DNA of 64,000 bases from Psychrobacillus psychrodurans (GTDB taxonomy: Bacteria; Bacillota; Bacilli; Bacillales_A; Planococcaceae): the NCBI GenBank assembly GCA_900114885.1, contig FOUN01000001.1, positions 124,001 through 188,000 of the forward strand, in the 5' to 3' direction. Numbering within the stretch: the stretch's first letter is position 1; the number at the start of each line of letters is the position of its first letter. A program made the position numbers and the translations under genes. The notes beneath the pieces were generated by a model. The model saw only the letters and a program-made list of their open reading frames with translations. It had not been told where the DNA came from and did not search any database. Shown here piece by piece: positions 26,964-36,757 of this stretch.

Positions 26964-28400
26964 ATGAGTACAGAACAACAAGAACAATCTGGGTTCAAAG
27001 TTAAAGTACAGCGATTTGGTAGCTTTTTAAGTGGCATGATTATGCCAAATATCGGTGCGTTCATAGCATGGGGTCTTATTACAGCATTATTTATAGAAAC
27101 TGGATGGTTGCCAAATGCAGAATTTGCAGAGCTAGTCGGACCAATGATCAACTATTTACTGCCAATCCTAATTGGTTTTACTGGTGGTAGACTTGTCCAT
27201 GGTATTCGAGGTGGAGTAGTTGGTGCTACCGTAACGATGGGGGTAATCGTTGGAGCGGATATCCCGATGTTCCTTGGGGCGATGATTGTAGGACCTCTAG
27301 GTGGTTGGGCTATTAAGCAATTTGATAAGCTAGTAGAAGGTAAAATAAAAGCTGGCTTTGAAATGCTAGTGAATAACTTTTCAGCAGGAATTATTGGTGG
27401 TTTACTAACATTAGTTGCTTACAAATTAATAGGTCCAGCTGTTAATGCATTAACAGATTTCCTTGCAGCAGGAGTTCAATTCATATTTGATGCAGGTCTA
27501 TTACCACTTGCAAGTATTTTCATAGAACCAGCCAAAGTATTATTCTTAAATAACGCTATTAATCATGGAATATTAGGACCTTTGGGAATAGAGCAAGCTG
27601 CAGATGCAGGTAAGTCGATTCTGTTCTTATTGGAGTCAAACCCAGGACCAGGTCTTGGTATTTTACTTGCATTCATCTTCTTTGGGAAAGGAGCAGCTAA
27701 ACAAACTGCACCTGGAGCAGCAATTATACACTTCCTAGGTGGAATTCATGAAATTTACTTCCCTTATATTTTGATGAAGCCATTCTTACTTGTAGCCGCT
27801 ATTGCCGGTGGAGCTTCTGGTATCTTTACACTGCAATTATTCAATGCAGGTCTAGTGGCAGCTCCTTCACCAGGAAGTATATTTTCAATACTAGCGTTAA
27901 CTCCAAAAGGAAGTCATATAGGAGTAATATTGGCTGTAGTAGTCGCTACTGCAGTATCCTTCCTGATTGCTTCTCTTATTCTTAAAACGTCTAAAGATAT
28001 AGCGGAAGATGATTTAGTTAAAGCAACAGAAAAAACTTCTTCACTTAAAGGGAAAGAAAGTAGAGTCGCAGAATTTATCCAGCCAACTACAACAGCTGAC
28101 TTAGTTCAGGAAACTTCTCTTGCTAATGTAAAACATATTATCTTTGCTTGCGACGCGGGTATGGGGTCAAGTGCGATGGGAGCTTCTATTTTAAGAAACA
28201 AAATGAAAAAAGAAGGTCTTGATGTATCTGTAACGAATACTGCTATTAGCAATCTTCCGTCAGACGCAGAAGTAATCGTAACTCATAAGGATTTGACGAG
28301 TCGTGCTAAGGAACAATCGCCAAATGCCTATCATATTTCCGTAGAGAATTTCTTGAATAGCCCGAAATATGATGAGCTTATTGAACAACTAAAAAAATAA
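26964..28400 (+). CDS. mtlA: Mannitol-specific PTS enzyme IICB
   Basis: Membrane transporter that imports mannitol and phosphorylates it to mannitol-1-phosphate; 478 residues, the usual length for Bacillus MtlA without a fused IIA. The IIC domain has GGIHEIYFPYILM and NHGILGPLG; the IIB domain carries phospho-Cys396 in FACDAGMGSSAMGAS. IIA is encoded separately (mtlF). GGGGGA precedes ATG. First gene of a six-gene operon. Confidence 0.97.
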   Translation: MSTEQQEQSGFKVKVQRFGSFLSGMIMPNIGAFIAWGLITALFIETGWLPNAEFAELVGPMINYLLPILIGFTGGRLVHGIRGGVVGATVTMGVIVGADIPMFLGAMIVGPLGGWAIKQFDKLVEGKIKAGFEMLVNNFSAGIIGGLLTLVAYKLIGPAVNALTDFLAAGVQFIFDAGLLPLASIFIEPAKVLFLNNAINHGILGPLGIEQAADAGKSILFLLESNPGPGLGILLAFIFFGKGAAKQTAPGAAIIHFLGGIHEIYFPYILMKPFLLVAAIAGGASGIFTLQLFNAGLVAAPSPGSIFSILALTPKGSHIGVILAVVVATAVSFLIASLILKTSKDIAEDDLVKATEKTSSLKGKESRVAEFIQPTTTADLVQETSLANVKHIIFACDAGMGSSAMGASILRNKMKKEGLDVSVTNTAISNLPSDAEVIVTHKDLTSRAKEQSPNAYHISVENFLNSPKYDELIEQLKK

Positions 28401-28411
28401 AAACACATCCG

Positions 28412-28441
28412 AAACTCGGCCTATTTTTATAGGCTGAGTTT
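28412..28441 (+). terminator. Stem-loop between mtlA and mtlR
   Basis: Arms AAACTCGGCCTAT and ATAGGCTGAGTTT (one G-T pair), four-base loop, only TTTT after. Probably a weak attenuator or mRNA 3'-end stabiliser that lowers expression of the regulator relative to mtlA; inferred. Confidence 0.55.
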
Positions 28442-28480
28442 TGCCAATGATTTAGGATCGTTAGGAATGAGGTGTTGACC

Positions 28481-30577
28481 ATGCTTATTTCGAGCAGAGA
28501 AAAGATGATTATTGAAGCACTAATTGTAGAGCAGGAAGAAATAACGATTAAAGAATTATCTAAAAAAATTGATGTGAGTTCACGAACAATACAGCGAGAT
28601 TTAAATAATGTTCAGAGTATTTTAGATTTCTACGAGCTTGAACTGATTAGGAAATCAGGAGTTGGTGTTCAAATCATAGGGAATGAACAAAGAAAGCAAG
28701 AATTAGTTCAACAGCTTAAACAGTTCAGACAAAGGGAATATACATTAGAGGAAAGGCTAACATTGATACTATGTATTTTGTATGAATCAGCTGAGCCGGT
28801 CAAACTCTATTCCCTTTCCAAAGATTTGGGAGTTTCGATTTCAACTGTCAGTGCAGATTTGATGAAGCTTGAGGAACAGCTACAGCCTGTCCAGCTTTCG
28901 ATATTGAAAAAAAGAGGTTATGGAGTAGAACTTTCAGGAACGGAAAATGCAAAGCGTAGAGCTATCAGTTACGCAATATCTAAAACCTTAAAGGAAGAGG
29001 GACTTTTTTCCTTAATTAAAGAAAAGATTCATCAAAAAACGAGCAAGTATGAAGATCCAATTTCGGAAAGGCTAATGCACCTTGTAGATAGAGAAAAGTT
29101 AGGGATGATTGAAGAGGCTATGAAGGATTTATATCCAGACTTCTCTTTATCAATGACAGATAGTGCTTACGTGGGGTTAATAGTTCATCTTGCCTTGGCT
29201 ATTGAACGTATTTTACAAGGTGAAAATATTACTATTGATGAAGCATATTTAAAGCAAATAGCGCTTGAACCAGAATACCCGATTGCAAAAAAAATTATTA
29301 ATATGTTAATGGACCGTTTCCAAGTTGATATACCAGAAGCAGAAGTCGGTTATATAACGATGCATCTTCAAGGATCTAAACTTCGTCAACAAGAAGGGGT
29401 ATTAGTTGAATCATCCAATTTAGAATTATATAGAAAGGCGAAAAAGTTAATTCAGGAAATGGAGAAGCAAACTAGCTTTCGTTTATCAAATAATGAATCC
29501 CTTCTTGAAGGATTAGTTACCCATTTAAAACCTGCGATTTATCGGGTAGAGCAAAATATGGGTATAGTGAACCCTTTACTAGAGGAAATTCAAACGAATT
29601 ATAAAGAGTTGTTTGAGCAAGTAAAGGCTGCTGCACGAAAAGTTTTTCCAAAGCTATTAATCCCAGATGAAGAAATTGGATATTTGGTTATGCATTTTGG
29701 ATCTGCCTTAATTGGGGTACTAGGTAAGGGAGATCTAAAGGCATATATTATTTGTTCAAGTGGAATTGGAACTTCTAAATTACTGGCATCAAGATTATTG
29801 CGGGAAATTGAAGAGATATCAGAGGTGTCGAATATTTCCGTATTCGAATTAAATAAGTTGACCACCACTATCACTGATAGGGACCTTATTATCTCAACCA
29901 TTTACCTGCAGGATTTTCACAGGGAATATATTATGGTTAACCCTTTTTTAACAACCGAAGAGATTAACCAAGTGCAACTGTATGCAAGAAGGAAAATGCT
30001 TATCCAGAAACCTCAAACACTAGTAAAGGAAAGTCATCCAACTGTAGAAATATTAACGAAAAAAATAGAAAAAATAAATCAGTTCACAGGAGTAATGCTA
30101 AAGGTTTTAACGAATTTTCAACTTAGTCTACTAAAAGAACAAAATACAGTTAAGCAATATATGCAAGAGATTTGTGTGTTGTTGGAGGATAGAAAAATCA
30201 TTGAAGAAAAGGAAAAAGTTATAGAAGCTTTATTGGAAAGAGAGAAAATTGGTGGTATTGGTATTCCGGGGACAAAACTTGCGTTATATCATACACGTAA
30301 CGAATATGTTCAAGAACCATCGTTTACTATTCACAAACTTAAACAGGCCATCCGTACAAAAGGAATGGATGGAAACGACATGAAAGTGGATACACTACTT
30401 GTATTACTTTCACCTGAAGCATTTCTAAAGGCAGGTTTAGAAGTGCTGAGTTTAATCAGTACCTTAATAATTCAAAATGAACAAAATACCCAATTATTTG
30501 AAACAGGAGATGAATCTCAAATTCAAGCATTTTTAGCAGAAGAATTTGAAGCATTTATTAGAGAAAATATAAATTAA
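28481..30577 (+). CDS. mtlR: Mannitol operon activator MtlR (PRD regulator)
   Basis: 698-residue PTS-controlled transcription activator. Two N-terminal HTH domains, two PRDs with His in IVHLALAIER/TMHLQGSKL and THLKPAIYR/VMHFGSALIG, a Gat-type IIB-like domain with Cys425 in IICSSGIGTS, and a IIA-like domain with His604 in ALYHTRN. Phosphorylation by HPr and by MtlA/MtlF sets its activity. ATG 28481 follows GAGGTG. Position between mtlA and mtlF matches the Geobacillus stearothermophilus arrangement rather than B. subtilis. Confidence 0.95.
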   Translation: MLISSREKMIIEALIVEQEEITIKELSKKIDVSSRTIQRDLNNVQSILDFYELELIRKSGVGVQIIGNEQRKQELVQQLKQFRQREYTLEERLTLILCILYESAEPVKLYSLSKDLGVSISTVSADLMKLEEQLQPVQLSILKKRGYGVELSGTENAKRRAISYAISKTLKEEGLFSLIKEKIHQKTSKYEDPISERLMHLVDREKLGMIEEAMKDLYPDFSLSMTDSAYVGLIVHLALAIERILQGENITIDEAYLKQIALEPEYPIAKKIINMLMDRFQVDIPEAEVGYITMHLQGSKLRQQEGVLVESSNLELYRKAKKLIQEMEKQTSFRLSNNESLLEGLVTHLKPAIYRVEQNMGIVNPLLEEIQTNYKELFEQVKAAARKVFPKLLIPDEEIGYLVMHFGSALIGVLGKGDLKAYIICSSGIGTSKLLASRLLREIEEISEVSNISVFELNKLTTTITDRDLIISTIYLQDFHREYIMVNPFLTTEEINQVQLYARRKMLIQKPQTLVKESHPTVEILTKKIEKINQFTGVMLKVLTNFQLSLLKEQNTVKQYMQEICVLLEDRKIIEEKEKVIEALLEREKIGGIGIPGTKLALYHTRNEYVQEPSFTIHKLKQAIRTKGMDGNDMKVDTLLVLLSPEAFLKAGLEVLSLISTLIIQNEQNTQLFETGDESQIQAFLAEEFEAFIRENIN

Positions 30578-30592
30578 TGGAGGCGTTTTACA

Positions 30593-31030
30593 ATGGCATT
30601 ACCAATTTTAGCAGCAGAAAATATTTTACTAAGTCAACAATTAGCTACAAAGGAAGAGGCAATCCGTTTAGCGGGTCAAATGTTAGTAGATAAAGGTTAT
30701 GTGGAGTCTGGTTATATAGAAAAAATGTTAGAAAGAGAAGAGATGACATCTACGTTTATGGGAAACTTTGTTGCAATTCCACATGGGACAGATGATGCCA
30801 AAAAAGAAGTGAAAGAATCAGGTATCACTATTATTCAAGTTCCAGCCGGTGTAGATTTTGGAGATGGAAATATAGTAAAACTAATTTTTGGTATTGCTGG
30901 CAAGGGTGATGATCACTTGGACATTCTTTCTAATATTGCAATTACTGTTTCTGAAGTAGAAAATGTAGAAAAGATAGTTAATGCAACTTCACCAAAGGAC
31001 GTACTTGCCTTTTTTGAAGGAGTGAACTAA
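30593..31030 (+). CDS. mtlF: Mannitol-specific PTS enzyme IIA
   Basis: Cytoplasmic 145-residue IIA protein; phospho-His64 in GNFVAIPHGTDDAKK. Takes phosphate from HPr and passes it to Cys396 of MtlA, and by phosphorylation informs MtlR. GGAGG precedes ATG. The next gene begins one base after the stop. Confidence 0.97.
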   Translation: MALPILAAENILLSQQLATKEEAIRLAGQMLVDKGYVESGYIEKMLEREEMTSTFMGNFVAIPHGTDDAKKEVKESGITIIQVPAGVDFGDGNIVKLIFGIAGKGDDHLDILSNIAITVSEVENVEKIVNATSPKDVLAFFEGVN

Positions 31031-31031
31031 T

Positions 31032-32195
31032 ATGAATGCTGTTCATTTTGGAGCTGGAAATATCGGAAGGGGATTTATCGGTTTATTGCTGCATCAGTCT
31101 GGATATAAGACCTGTTTTGTCGATGTCAATGAAGAAATTGTTAATTTATTAAACGAGAAGAAGCAATATACTGTTAAGTTTGCTGAGGAATCTCAGAAAG
31201 AGTTCCTCGTTGAGAATGTTCATGCAATTAATAGTATAAAGAATCCTGAATCTGTCATTAATGCGGTAGCGAATGCGGATATTGTAACTGCTGCAGTAGG
31301 AGCTAATATACTTCCTTTAATATCAGGATTAATAGCAAAGGGATTGAAAAAACGGCTGACACAATCGAAAAAGCCTTTAACTATTATTGCTTGTGAAAAT
31401 ATGATTGGTGGCAGTACATTCCTAAAGGAAAAAGTATTAGAAGAGCTAACAATGGATGAAAAAATCCAATTCAACACGCATTTCAGCTTTCCAAATGCGG
31501 CAGTAGATCGAATTGTCCCAAATCAAACTAATGCCGATAAATTAGCAGTAGTAGTTGAGCCATTTTATGAGTGGGTAGTGGATGAATCAGAGATAAAGGG
31601 AACCAATCCACCAATTCAAGGAGTTACATTTGTACAGAATTTGGAGCCGTTTATTGAACGTAAATTGTTCACTGTTAACACGGGGCATGCTGTTGTTGCT
31701 TACTTTGGTTATTTAGCTGGAATTCGCAATATGCATGAAGCCCTTGAGAATATGGAAATAAGAGAAATGATAGAGCGAGTATTGCAGGAAACAGGAAGAT
31801 ACCTTACTACAACCTACTCTTTTAATGAAAAAGAGCATGCTGAATATGTACAAAAAATCATAAATCGTTTTGCTAACCCATATATTTCAGATGATACAAC
31901 GAGAGTTGGGCGTTCACCTATGCGTAAGCTTAAAAACAATGATCGACTTGTCCGTCCGGCGACCAAATATGTAGAAATGTTCAACGAGAATCCTTTATAC
32001 TTAGTAAAAGGGATAGCAGCAGCTTTACATTATGACTTCAAAGAGGATTCAGAAGCAAATGAAATACAAACTATGATTGAACAAAAAGGAATTCAATTTG
32101 CAATAGAAGAAACGACTAGTTTAAAGCCTGGTACAGATCTATTTGAGCTGATTCATGAGCAATATGATAGAATGGCTATAAGCAAAATAAAATAA
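31032..32195 (+). CDS. mtlD: Mannitol-1-phosphate 5-dehydrogenase
   Basis: Oxidises mannitol-1-phosphate to fructose-6-phosphate with NAD. 387 residues; N-terminal Rossmann motif [13 protein letters not shown] (5-17) and the polyol-dehydrogenase motif [12 protein letters not shown] with catalytic Lys. GGAGTG at the end of mtlF serves as ribosome site. Ordinary length. Confidence 0.97.
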   Translation: MNAVHFGAGNIGRGFIGLLLHQSGYKTCFVDVNEEIVNLLNEKKQYTVKFAEESQKEFLVENVHAINSIKNPESVINAVANADIVTAAVGANILPLISGLIAKGLKKRLTQSKKPLTIIACENMIGGSTFLKEKVLEELTMDEKIQFNTHFSFPNAAVDRIVPNQTNADKLAVVVEPFYEWVVDESEIKGTNPPIQGVTFVQNLEPFIERKLFTVNTGHAVVAYFGYLAGIRNMHEALENMEIREMIERVLQETGRYLTTTYSFNEKEHAEYVQKIINRFANPYISDDTTRVGRSPMRKLKNNDRLVRPATKYVEMFNENPLYLVKGIAAALHYDFKEDSEANEIQTMIEQKGIQFAIEETTSLKPGTDLFELIHEQYDRMAISKIK

Positions 32196-32220
32196 AACCA
32201 ATTCAAGGGAGAAGATTATT

Positions 32221-32487
32221 ATGACAAACCACACTTACACAGTTGTAGCAGAATCAGGAATTCACGCAAGACCGGCGACGGGACTTGTACAAATTGCATC
32301 AAAATTCGTTTCAGACATTTCCATGGAGTATAAAGGGAAAAAAGTTAACCTAAAATCAATTCTTGGTGTTATGTCTCTAGGTGTAGGGCAAGGAGCTAGT
32401 ATTTCTATATTTGCTGAGGGAACTGACCAACAAGAAGCGTTGGAGTCAATCGAAAGCTTTCTTAAGTCTGAAGGGATAATTGAGTGA
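32221..32487 (+). CDS. ptsH: Phosphocarrier protein HPr
   Basis: 88-residue HPr with both regulatory residues: His15 in SGIHARPAT (phosphorylated by enzyme I) and Ser46 in [11 protein letters not shown] (target of HPr kinase, making HPr the CcpA corepressor). 25 bases after mtlD with GGGAGAAG as ribosome site. Placement in the mannitol operon rather than a separate ptsHI locus is unusual; the cre-like boxes upstream would then put the corepressor gene under its own control. Confidence 0.97.
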   Translation: MTNHTYTVVAESGIHARPATGLVQIASKFVSDISMEYKGKKVNLKSILGVMSLGVGQGASISIFAEGTDQQEALESIESFLKSEGIIE

Positions 32488-34205
32488 TGACAGAAAATTT
32501 AATAGGAATTGCAGCTTCCAGTGGTATAGCCATTGGTAAAGCTTTTTTGATGATAGAACCAGATTTAACTATTTCAAAAAGTACAGTTTCTAATAAGGAA
32601 GAAGAGGTTACTCGATTCCATGAGGCAGTAAACGCTGCTAAGTTAGAACTGCAAAAGATTCGTGACCGTGCTGAAATTGACTTAGGCGCGGAAAACGCTG
32701 CGATTTTTGATGCACATTTACTTGTTCTTAGTGACCCTGAATTAATAGGCACCGTAGAATGCAAAATAAATGACGAAGCAGTAAATGCAGAGGCTGCTTT
32801 GCAAGAAACTGCAGATACATTAGTTGTCATGTTTGAACAGCTTGATAACGAGTATATGCGTGAGCGGGCAGCTGATATTCGAGATGTAACGAAGCGAGTA
32901 ATAGCAAGACTTCTTGGCGTGGAAGTACCGAATGTTGGGTTGATAGATGAAGAAGTTATAATCATCTCCAAAGATTTAGCACCCTCAGATACGGCTCAAT
33001 TGAATAGAGCATTCGCTAAAGGATTTACAACGGATATGGGTGGACGCACGTCACATTCTGCTATTATGGCCCGTTCATTAGAAATTCCTGCGGTTGTTGG
33101 TACAAAAAACGCTACATCTGCTATTAAACAAGGTGATTTTATCGTTGTGGACGGAGATAATGGTGAAGTAATTATAAACCCTTCCAAGGATGTTATTGAG
33201 AGCTATGTCACGAAAAGAAATCAGCAAGAAGTAGAGAAACAAGAACTATTGTTGCTAAAAAATAAGCAAACGATCACATTAGATGGAATACATGTGGAAG
33301 TAGCAGCAAACATCGGAACTCCAAAGGACATAGAAAGTGTTCTTGAAAACGGAGGAGAAGGAGTCGGGCTATATCGTACAGAGTTTCTGTATATGGAACG
33401 AGATTCTTTACCAACAGAGGAAGAGCAGTTCCAAGCATATAAGCAAGTGCTTGAACAGATGGATGATAAACCTGTAGTTGTTCGTACATTGGATATTGGA
33501 GGAGACAAGCAGCTTCCATATTTAAATCTTCCAGAAGAAATGAATCCATTCCTTGGCTTCAGAGCAATTCGACTATGCTTAGAGGAACAAACAATATTCA
33601 GAACTCAACTTCGCGCTTTACTACGCGCAAGTAACTTTGGGAATCTTAAAATAATGTTCCCAATGATTGCAACTCTAGAGGAATTCAGAGAGGCAAAACA
33701 ATTACTTTTAGAAGAAAAAGAAAAGCTTCAGCAGGAAGGCACACTAGTATCAGATCATATAGAAGTCGGTATTATGGTAGAAATTCCTTCGACCGCTGTA
33801 TTAGCTGATCAATTCGCAAAAGAAGTGGACTTTTTCAGTGTTGGAACAAATGATCTAATCCAATATACAATGGCGGCAGATAGAATGAACGAATCAGTTG
33901 CCTATTTATATCAGCCTTATCATCCAGCTATTTTACGATTAGTTAAAATGGTAATCGATGCTGCACATGCCAATGGAAAGTGGGCAGGAATGTGTGGAGA
34001 AATGGCAGGAGATTCTATAGCTATTCCATTATTAATAGGTTTAGGGTTAGATGAGTTCTCTATGAGTGCTCCTTCAATGCTAAAAGCGAGAAATCAGATC
34101 AATCAGCTGACGCAAATGGAGATGAAACAGCTTGCGGATAAAGCCCTGTCTATGCAGACATCGGAGCAAGTTAAGCGATATGTAAAAGAAACTTTAGGAG
34201 TTTAA
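32487..34205 (+). CDS. ptsI: PTS enzyme I
   Basis: Phosphoenolpyruvate-protein phosphotransferase, 572 residues, first step of the PTS. Phospho-His190 in [17 protein letters not shown]-site motifs [16 protein letters not shown] and [14 protein letters not shown]. The ATG overlaps the ptsH stop by one base (TGATG); a GTG at 32484 is an alternative. Last gene of the operon, followed by a strong terminator. Confidence 0.97.
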   Translation: MTENLIGIAASSGIAIGKAFLMIEPDLTISKSTVSNKEEEVTRFHEAVNAAKLELQKIRDRAEIDLGAENAAIFDAHLLVLSDPELIGTVECKINDEAVNAEAALQETADTLVVMFEQLDNEYMRERAADIRDVTKRVIARLLGVEVPNVGLIDEEVIIISKDLAPSDTAQLNRAFAKGFTTDMGGRTSHSAIMARSLEIPAVVGTKNATSAIKQGDFIVVDGDNGEVIINPSKDVIESYVTKRNQQEVEKQELLLLKNKQTITLDGIHVEVAANIGTPKDIESVLENGGEGVGLYRTEFLYMERDSLPTEEEQFQAYKQVLEQMDDKPVVVRTLDIGGDKQLPYLNLPEEMNPFLGFRAIRLCLEEQTIFRTQLRALLRASNFGNLKIMFPMIATLEEFREAKQLLLEEKEKLQQEGTLVSDHIEVGIMVEIPSTAVLADQFAKEVDFFSVGTNDLIQYTMAADRMNESVAYLYQPYHPAILRLVKMVIDAAHANGKWAGMCGEMAGDSIAIPLLIGLGLDEFSMSAPSMLKARNQINQLTQMEMKQLADKALSMQTSEQVKRYVKETLGV

Positions 34206-34217
34206 TAGCTCTTAGAT

Positions 34218-34284
34218 TAAAAGCTTCATGAAAACCCACTCAGTTGATAAGAGCGGGCTTATTCATGAAGCTTATTTTTTTTTT
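34218..34284. terminator. Shared terminator between ptsI and a small convergent gene
   Basis: Arms AAAAGCTTCATGAA and TTCATGAAGCTTATTTT with an inner AACCC/GGGCTT pair and a run of ten T. It overlaps the 3' end of the minus-strand gene at 34272. Confidence 0.88.
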
Positions 34285-34427
34285 GCTTTAGGAGTAGCTT
34301 TTTCTAGTTCTTCAAATTCTTTGGCAAATTCTTCTCGGATGTCGCCTGGTTTGATTTTTAGATTTTTTGGCGTTTGAGGTAGTGAATCTTTGTTGTTACT
34401 TCTTCCTTGCTTATTGTCTCTCCCCAT
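34272..34427 (-). CDS. Small basic protein with YfhD-like N-terminus
   Basis: 51 residues, highly charged, starting MGRDNKQGRSNN and containing LPQTPKNLK, the phrase found at the start of YfhD-family small proteins of spore formers, then an acidic helix REEFAKEFEELEK and a Lys-rich end. AAGGAGAT stands nine bases before ATG. The C-terminal half departs from YfhD, so it may be a relative rather than a true member. Confidence 0.72.
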   Translation of the reverse strand: MGRDNKQGRSNNKDSLPQTPKNLKIKPGDIREEFAKEFEELEKATPKAKKK

Positions 34428-34603
34428 ATAAATCTCCTTCCCTTTATTCGTTCAAACTTAATATGGCTAATTTCAACTCATTTAAACGGGATAAGCTGAA
34501 TTATATGTAAGATGTGTAAGAGGTTGAAGGAGCTACGTAATTTATCCACGATGGCTCATACTTGCCAGTCCGATGAACTCAATATTCATATCATCTATTT
34601 TCT

Positions 34604-34656
34604 AAAAAAATGCTCAAGTACATGGCATAAACATTCCACGTACTTGAGCATTTTTA
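34604..34656 (-). terminator. Terminator of the 34654-35085 gene
   Basis: Arms ATGCTCAAGTAC and GTACTTGAGCAT, with inner TGG/CCA, followed on the minus strand by seven T. Confidence 0.85.
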
Positions 34657-35085
34657 CTTTTTATTAAAAAAGGTGGTAAGCTGTTTTTTAGTAGGGGCTT
34701 GAATTTTGTAGGTTAACTCTCGATCACCACTGTTTTCTATACGTGGAATGATGGACTCTATTACATTGAATTTCCAAAAGGATGGTTTACTTTTTGTACT
34801 CTTTTCCGTATCTTTTGTCATCATTTTGCGTTGAAAAGGGTGCAGCTTAGCCATTAAAAATTTTTCTTTTATACGAATTAATAGGTAACCTTCATCTGTT
34901 TCAGGATTGAATTTTTTCATTAGGGATTCACCTAACTCGAACGTATTCGATTTGTTTTGAACAGATGGCGAAAGAACTAAAATATTCCCTTTGCGGAACA
35001 AGGCTGTATTCGACACTTGCTTGAGACCTAAATCATTAATAAGAAAATCTAAGTTCACTTGAGACGCTTCACTAGCGACTGACAT
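34654..35085 (-). CDS. Hypothetical protein, 143 residues
   Basis: Cytoplasmic protein without signal peptide or membrane helix; Lys-rich C-terminal half with a Lys/Ser/Thr stretch near 90-102. GGAGG precedes the ATG and a clear terminator follows, so it is a genuine single gene. I do not recognise the family. Flanked by unrelated genes. Confidence 0.7.
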   Translation of the reverse strand: MSVASEASQVNLDFLINDLGLKQVSNTALFRKGNILVLSPSVQNKSNTFELGESLMKKFNPETDEGYLLIRIKEKFLMAKLHPFQRKMMTKDTEKSTKSKPSFWKFNVIESIIPRIENSGDRELTYKIQAPTKKQLTTFFNKK

Positions 35086-35401
35086 ATTCCATACCTCCTC
35101 AACATTTACAGACTCCTATGTTAAGTATACCCTAATTTGTAGTCGATATCTTCCGTTTTGGAATATTTACTTAATTTATAGTGATTTAACGCAAAAAATG
35201 GACTTTTTTTCGCAAAGCTAAGTTTGCGTGATGCTTTTTGACAGATTATTTCTAGATTCTGGATGTGGAAAGAAAAGTGGATGTGTAATAAAGTAATTGA
35301 CTATATATAGATAGGGTCTGAATTTATGATTGTTTTGTTATAAAGTATAAAAAATGCAGTAATCCTCGATAGTAGACCGAGAATTACTGCAATAATAAGT
35401 A
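35086..35401. other. 316-base gap without a gene
   Basis: Holds the upstream region of the 143-residue gene, an inverted pair TTTGCGTTAAATC-like/CGCAAAGC..TTTGCG around 35190-35230, and the terminator at 35349-35392. Nothing else recognised. Confidence 0.5.
35349..35392 (-). terminator. Terminator of the SbsC-like gene
   Basis: Arms TGCAGTAAT and ATTACTGCA with an inner TCG/CGA pair; six T follow on the minus strand. Confidence 0.85.
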
Positions 35402-36508
35402 TTATTCTACTTCTGGAAGATCTGATTCATCAGACTCTTCTAATACATCAAAGAATTTCCATTCACCAGCTTCATTTTTTTCTAAAAGATAGGCTATAGT
35501 GGTTTCAATAGTATTTTTGTCATCAATTGTGGATTTTTGATGTTGTATAACTAAAGCGCTGTTATTCAGAATATATTGAACGTCAAAATTAAGTGTTTCG
35601 AATCGAACATCGAAGTCTTTAAATGTTGCTTCTATTGTTTCTGACAGCGTAGCATAGCCAGGGAATTCTTCACTGTATAAACCGATAGTTGCCTCTAGAT
35701 TTTCAGCATTTGCATATTCATCAGCCTTTTGGAAAAACTCCTTAATTTCGTTTTCTTGCTTAAGGAAGTTCTCATCTTTGCGAATACTTTGATAATATGC
35801 TTCATATAGATCTTCTATAATTGCCTCATCTTTGATAGTATCTAGTGAGTCAAAAAACGTATTAACCTGTTCTTCCACTAATTTTTGGTTGGATTTTTCC
35901 ATGATTAATTGATCTAACTTGTCTATATGCATTTTCGCCGTAATTACGTTTTTAGATGATTGAAGAGCTTTTTCACCCGGAGTTTTAAACTGAGTTAAAA
36001 TGGCATCTCTAGTAGACTTTCCGTAAACACGGTAAAGTAAAATTGCTTGTTTTCGTATTTCACTAGATAAGTTATGGTAACTTTTCTCCGTTACATCAGA
36101 TGTTGGATTTTTAGAATATAGAGCATTAAATTCATTTGCCTTTTCTACTATTTTCTTTCCAGAAGTAATCGCATCGATATATCCCATTGCTCTTTTATAA
36201 TGAATACCAGCATTATCTTCTAATCGTTTTTCTAACTTCACCTTATCCTTAACGTTTACTTTTTCTAATTCGCTTTTTGCATTTAAATAAGCATTTTTAG
36301 TTAAGTTGAAAATTTTCATATCAGGGTATTTAATGTCCTTAGTCAATTCATACGAAATTTGCCATTTCAATGCACCTGCATGTTCCTCCGCTACTTTAAC
36401 TAGAGATTCTGCTTTTGAAATAGAAGCTGCCTCAGCATTTGTAATAGGTATGAATATATTTGCGCTAATAATTCCCGCTATCAATCCATAAGATAATAAT
36501 TTTTTCAT
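35402..36508 (-). CDS. Secreted protein with SbsC C-terminal-type helical domain
   Basis: 368 residues. Signal peptide (1-28, cleaved near TNAEAAS), then a helical region with AGALKWQISYE, AMGYIDAITSGKKIVEKANEFNALY and LYRVYGKSTRDAIL, similar to the C-terminal domain superfamily of S-layer protein SbsC. The C-terminal part (about 250-368) is acidic and looks like a small alpha/beta domain. Probably a cell-surface protein. Monocistronic. Confidence 0.78.
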   Translation of the reverse strand: MKKLLSYGLIAGIISANIFIPITNAEAASISKAESLVKVAEEHAGALKWQISYELTKDIKYPDMKIFNLTKNAYLNAKSELEKVNVKDKVKLEKRLEDNAGIHYKRAMGYIDAITSGKKIVEKANEFNALYSKNPTSDVTEKSYHNLSSEIRKQAILLYRVYGKSTRDAILTQFKTPGEKALQSSKNVITAKMHIDKLDQLIMEKSNQKLVEEQVNTFFDSLDTIKDEAIIEDLYEAYYQSIRKDENFLKQENEIKEFFQKADEYANAENLEATIGLYSEEFPGYATLSETIEATFKDFDVRFETLNFDVQYILNNSALVIQHQKSTIDDKNTIETTIAYLLEKNEAGEWKFFDVLEESDESDLPEVE

Positions 36509-36757
36509 ATGTATTCTCCTAAAATGTAAGTCTTATAAAATAGTATTTTATAAGCCTTAATAAGAATATGTTATTATATTGTTAAATACTAGATAATATT
36601 GATGGTTATACATCCATAAAACGGTAAATTGTTTACTTATTTAATAGTGTTTAAATATATTTATTTGCCGTCATGTTACTATTTTTTACTTAATCTTAAA
36701 TTCTTCCTACTTTCATGTTAAAATAAGCACTTACCAAAAGAGAAGGAAGTGTTAAGT

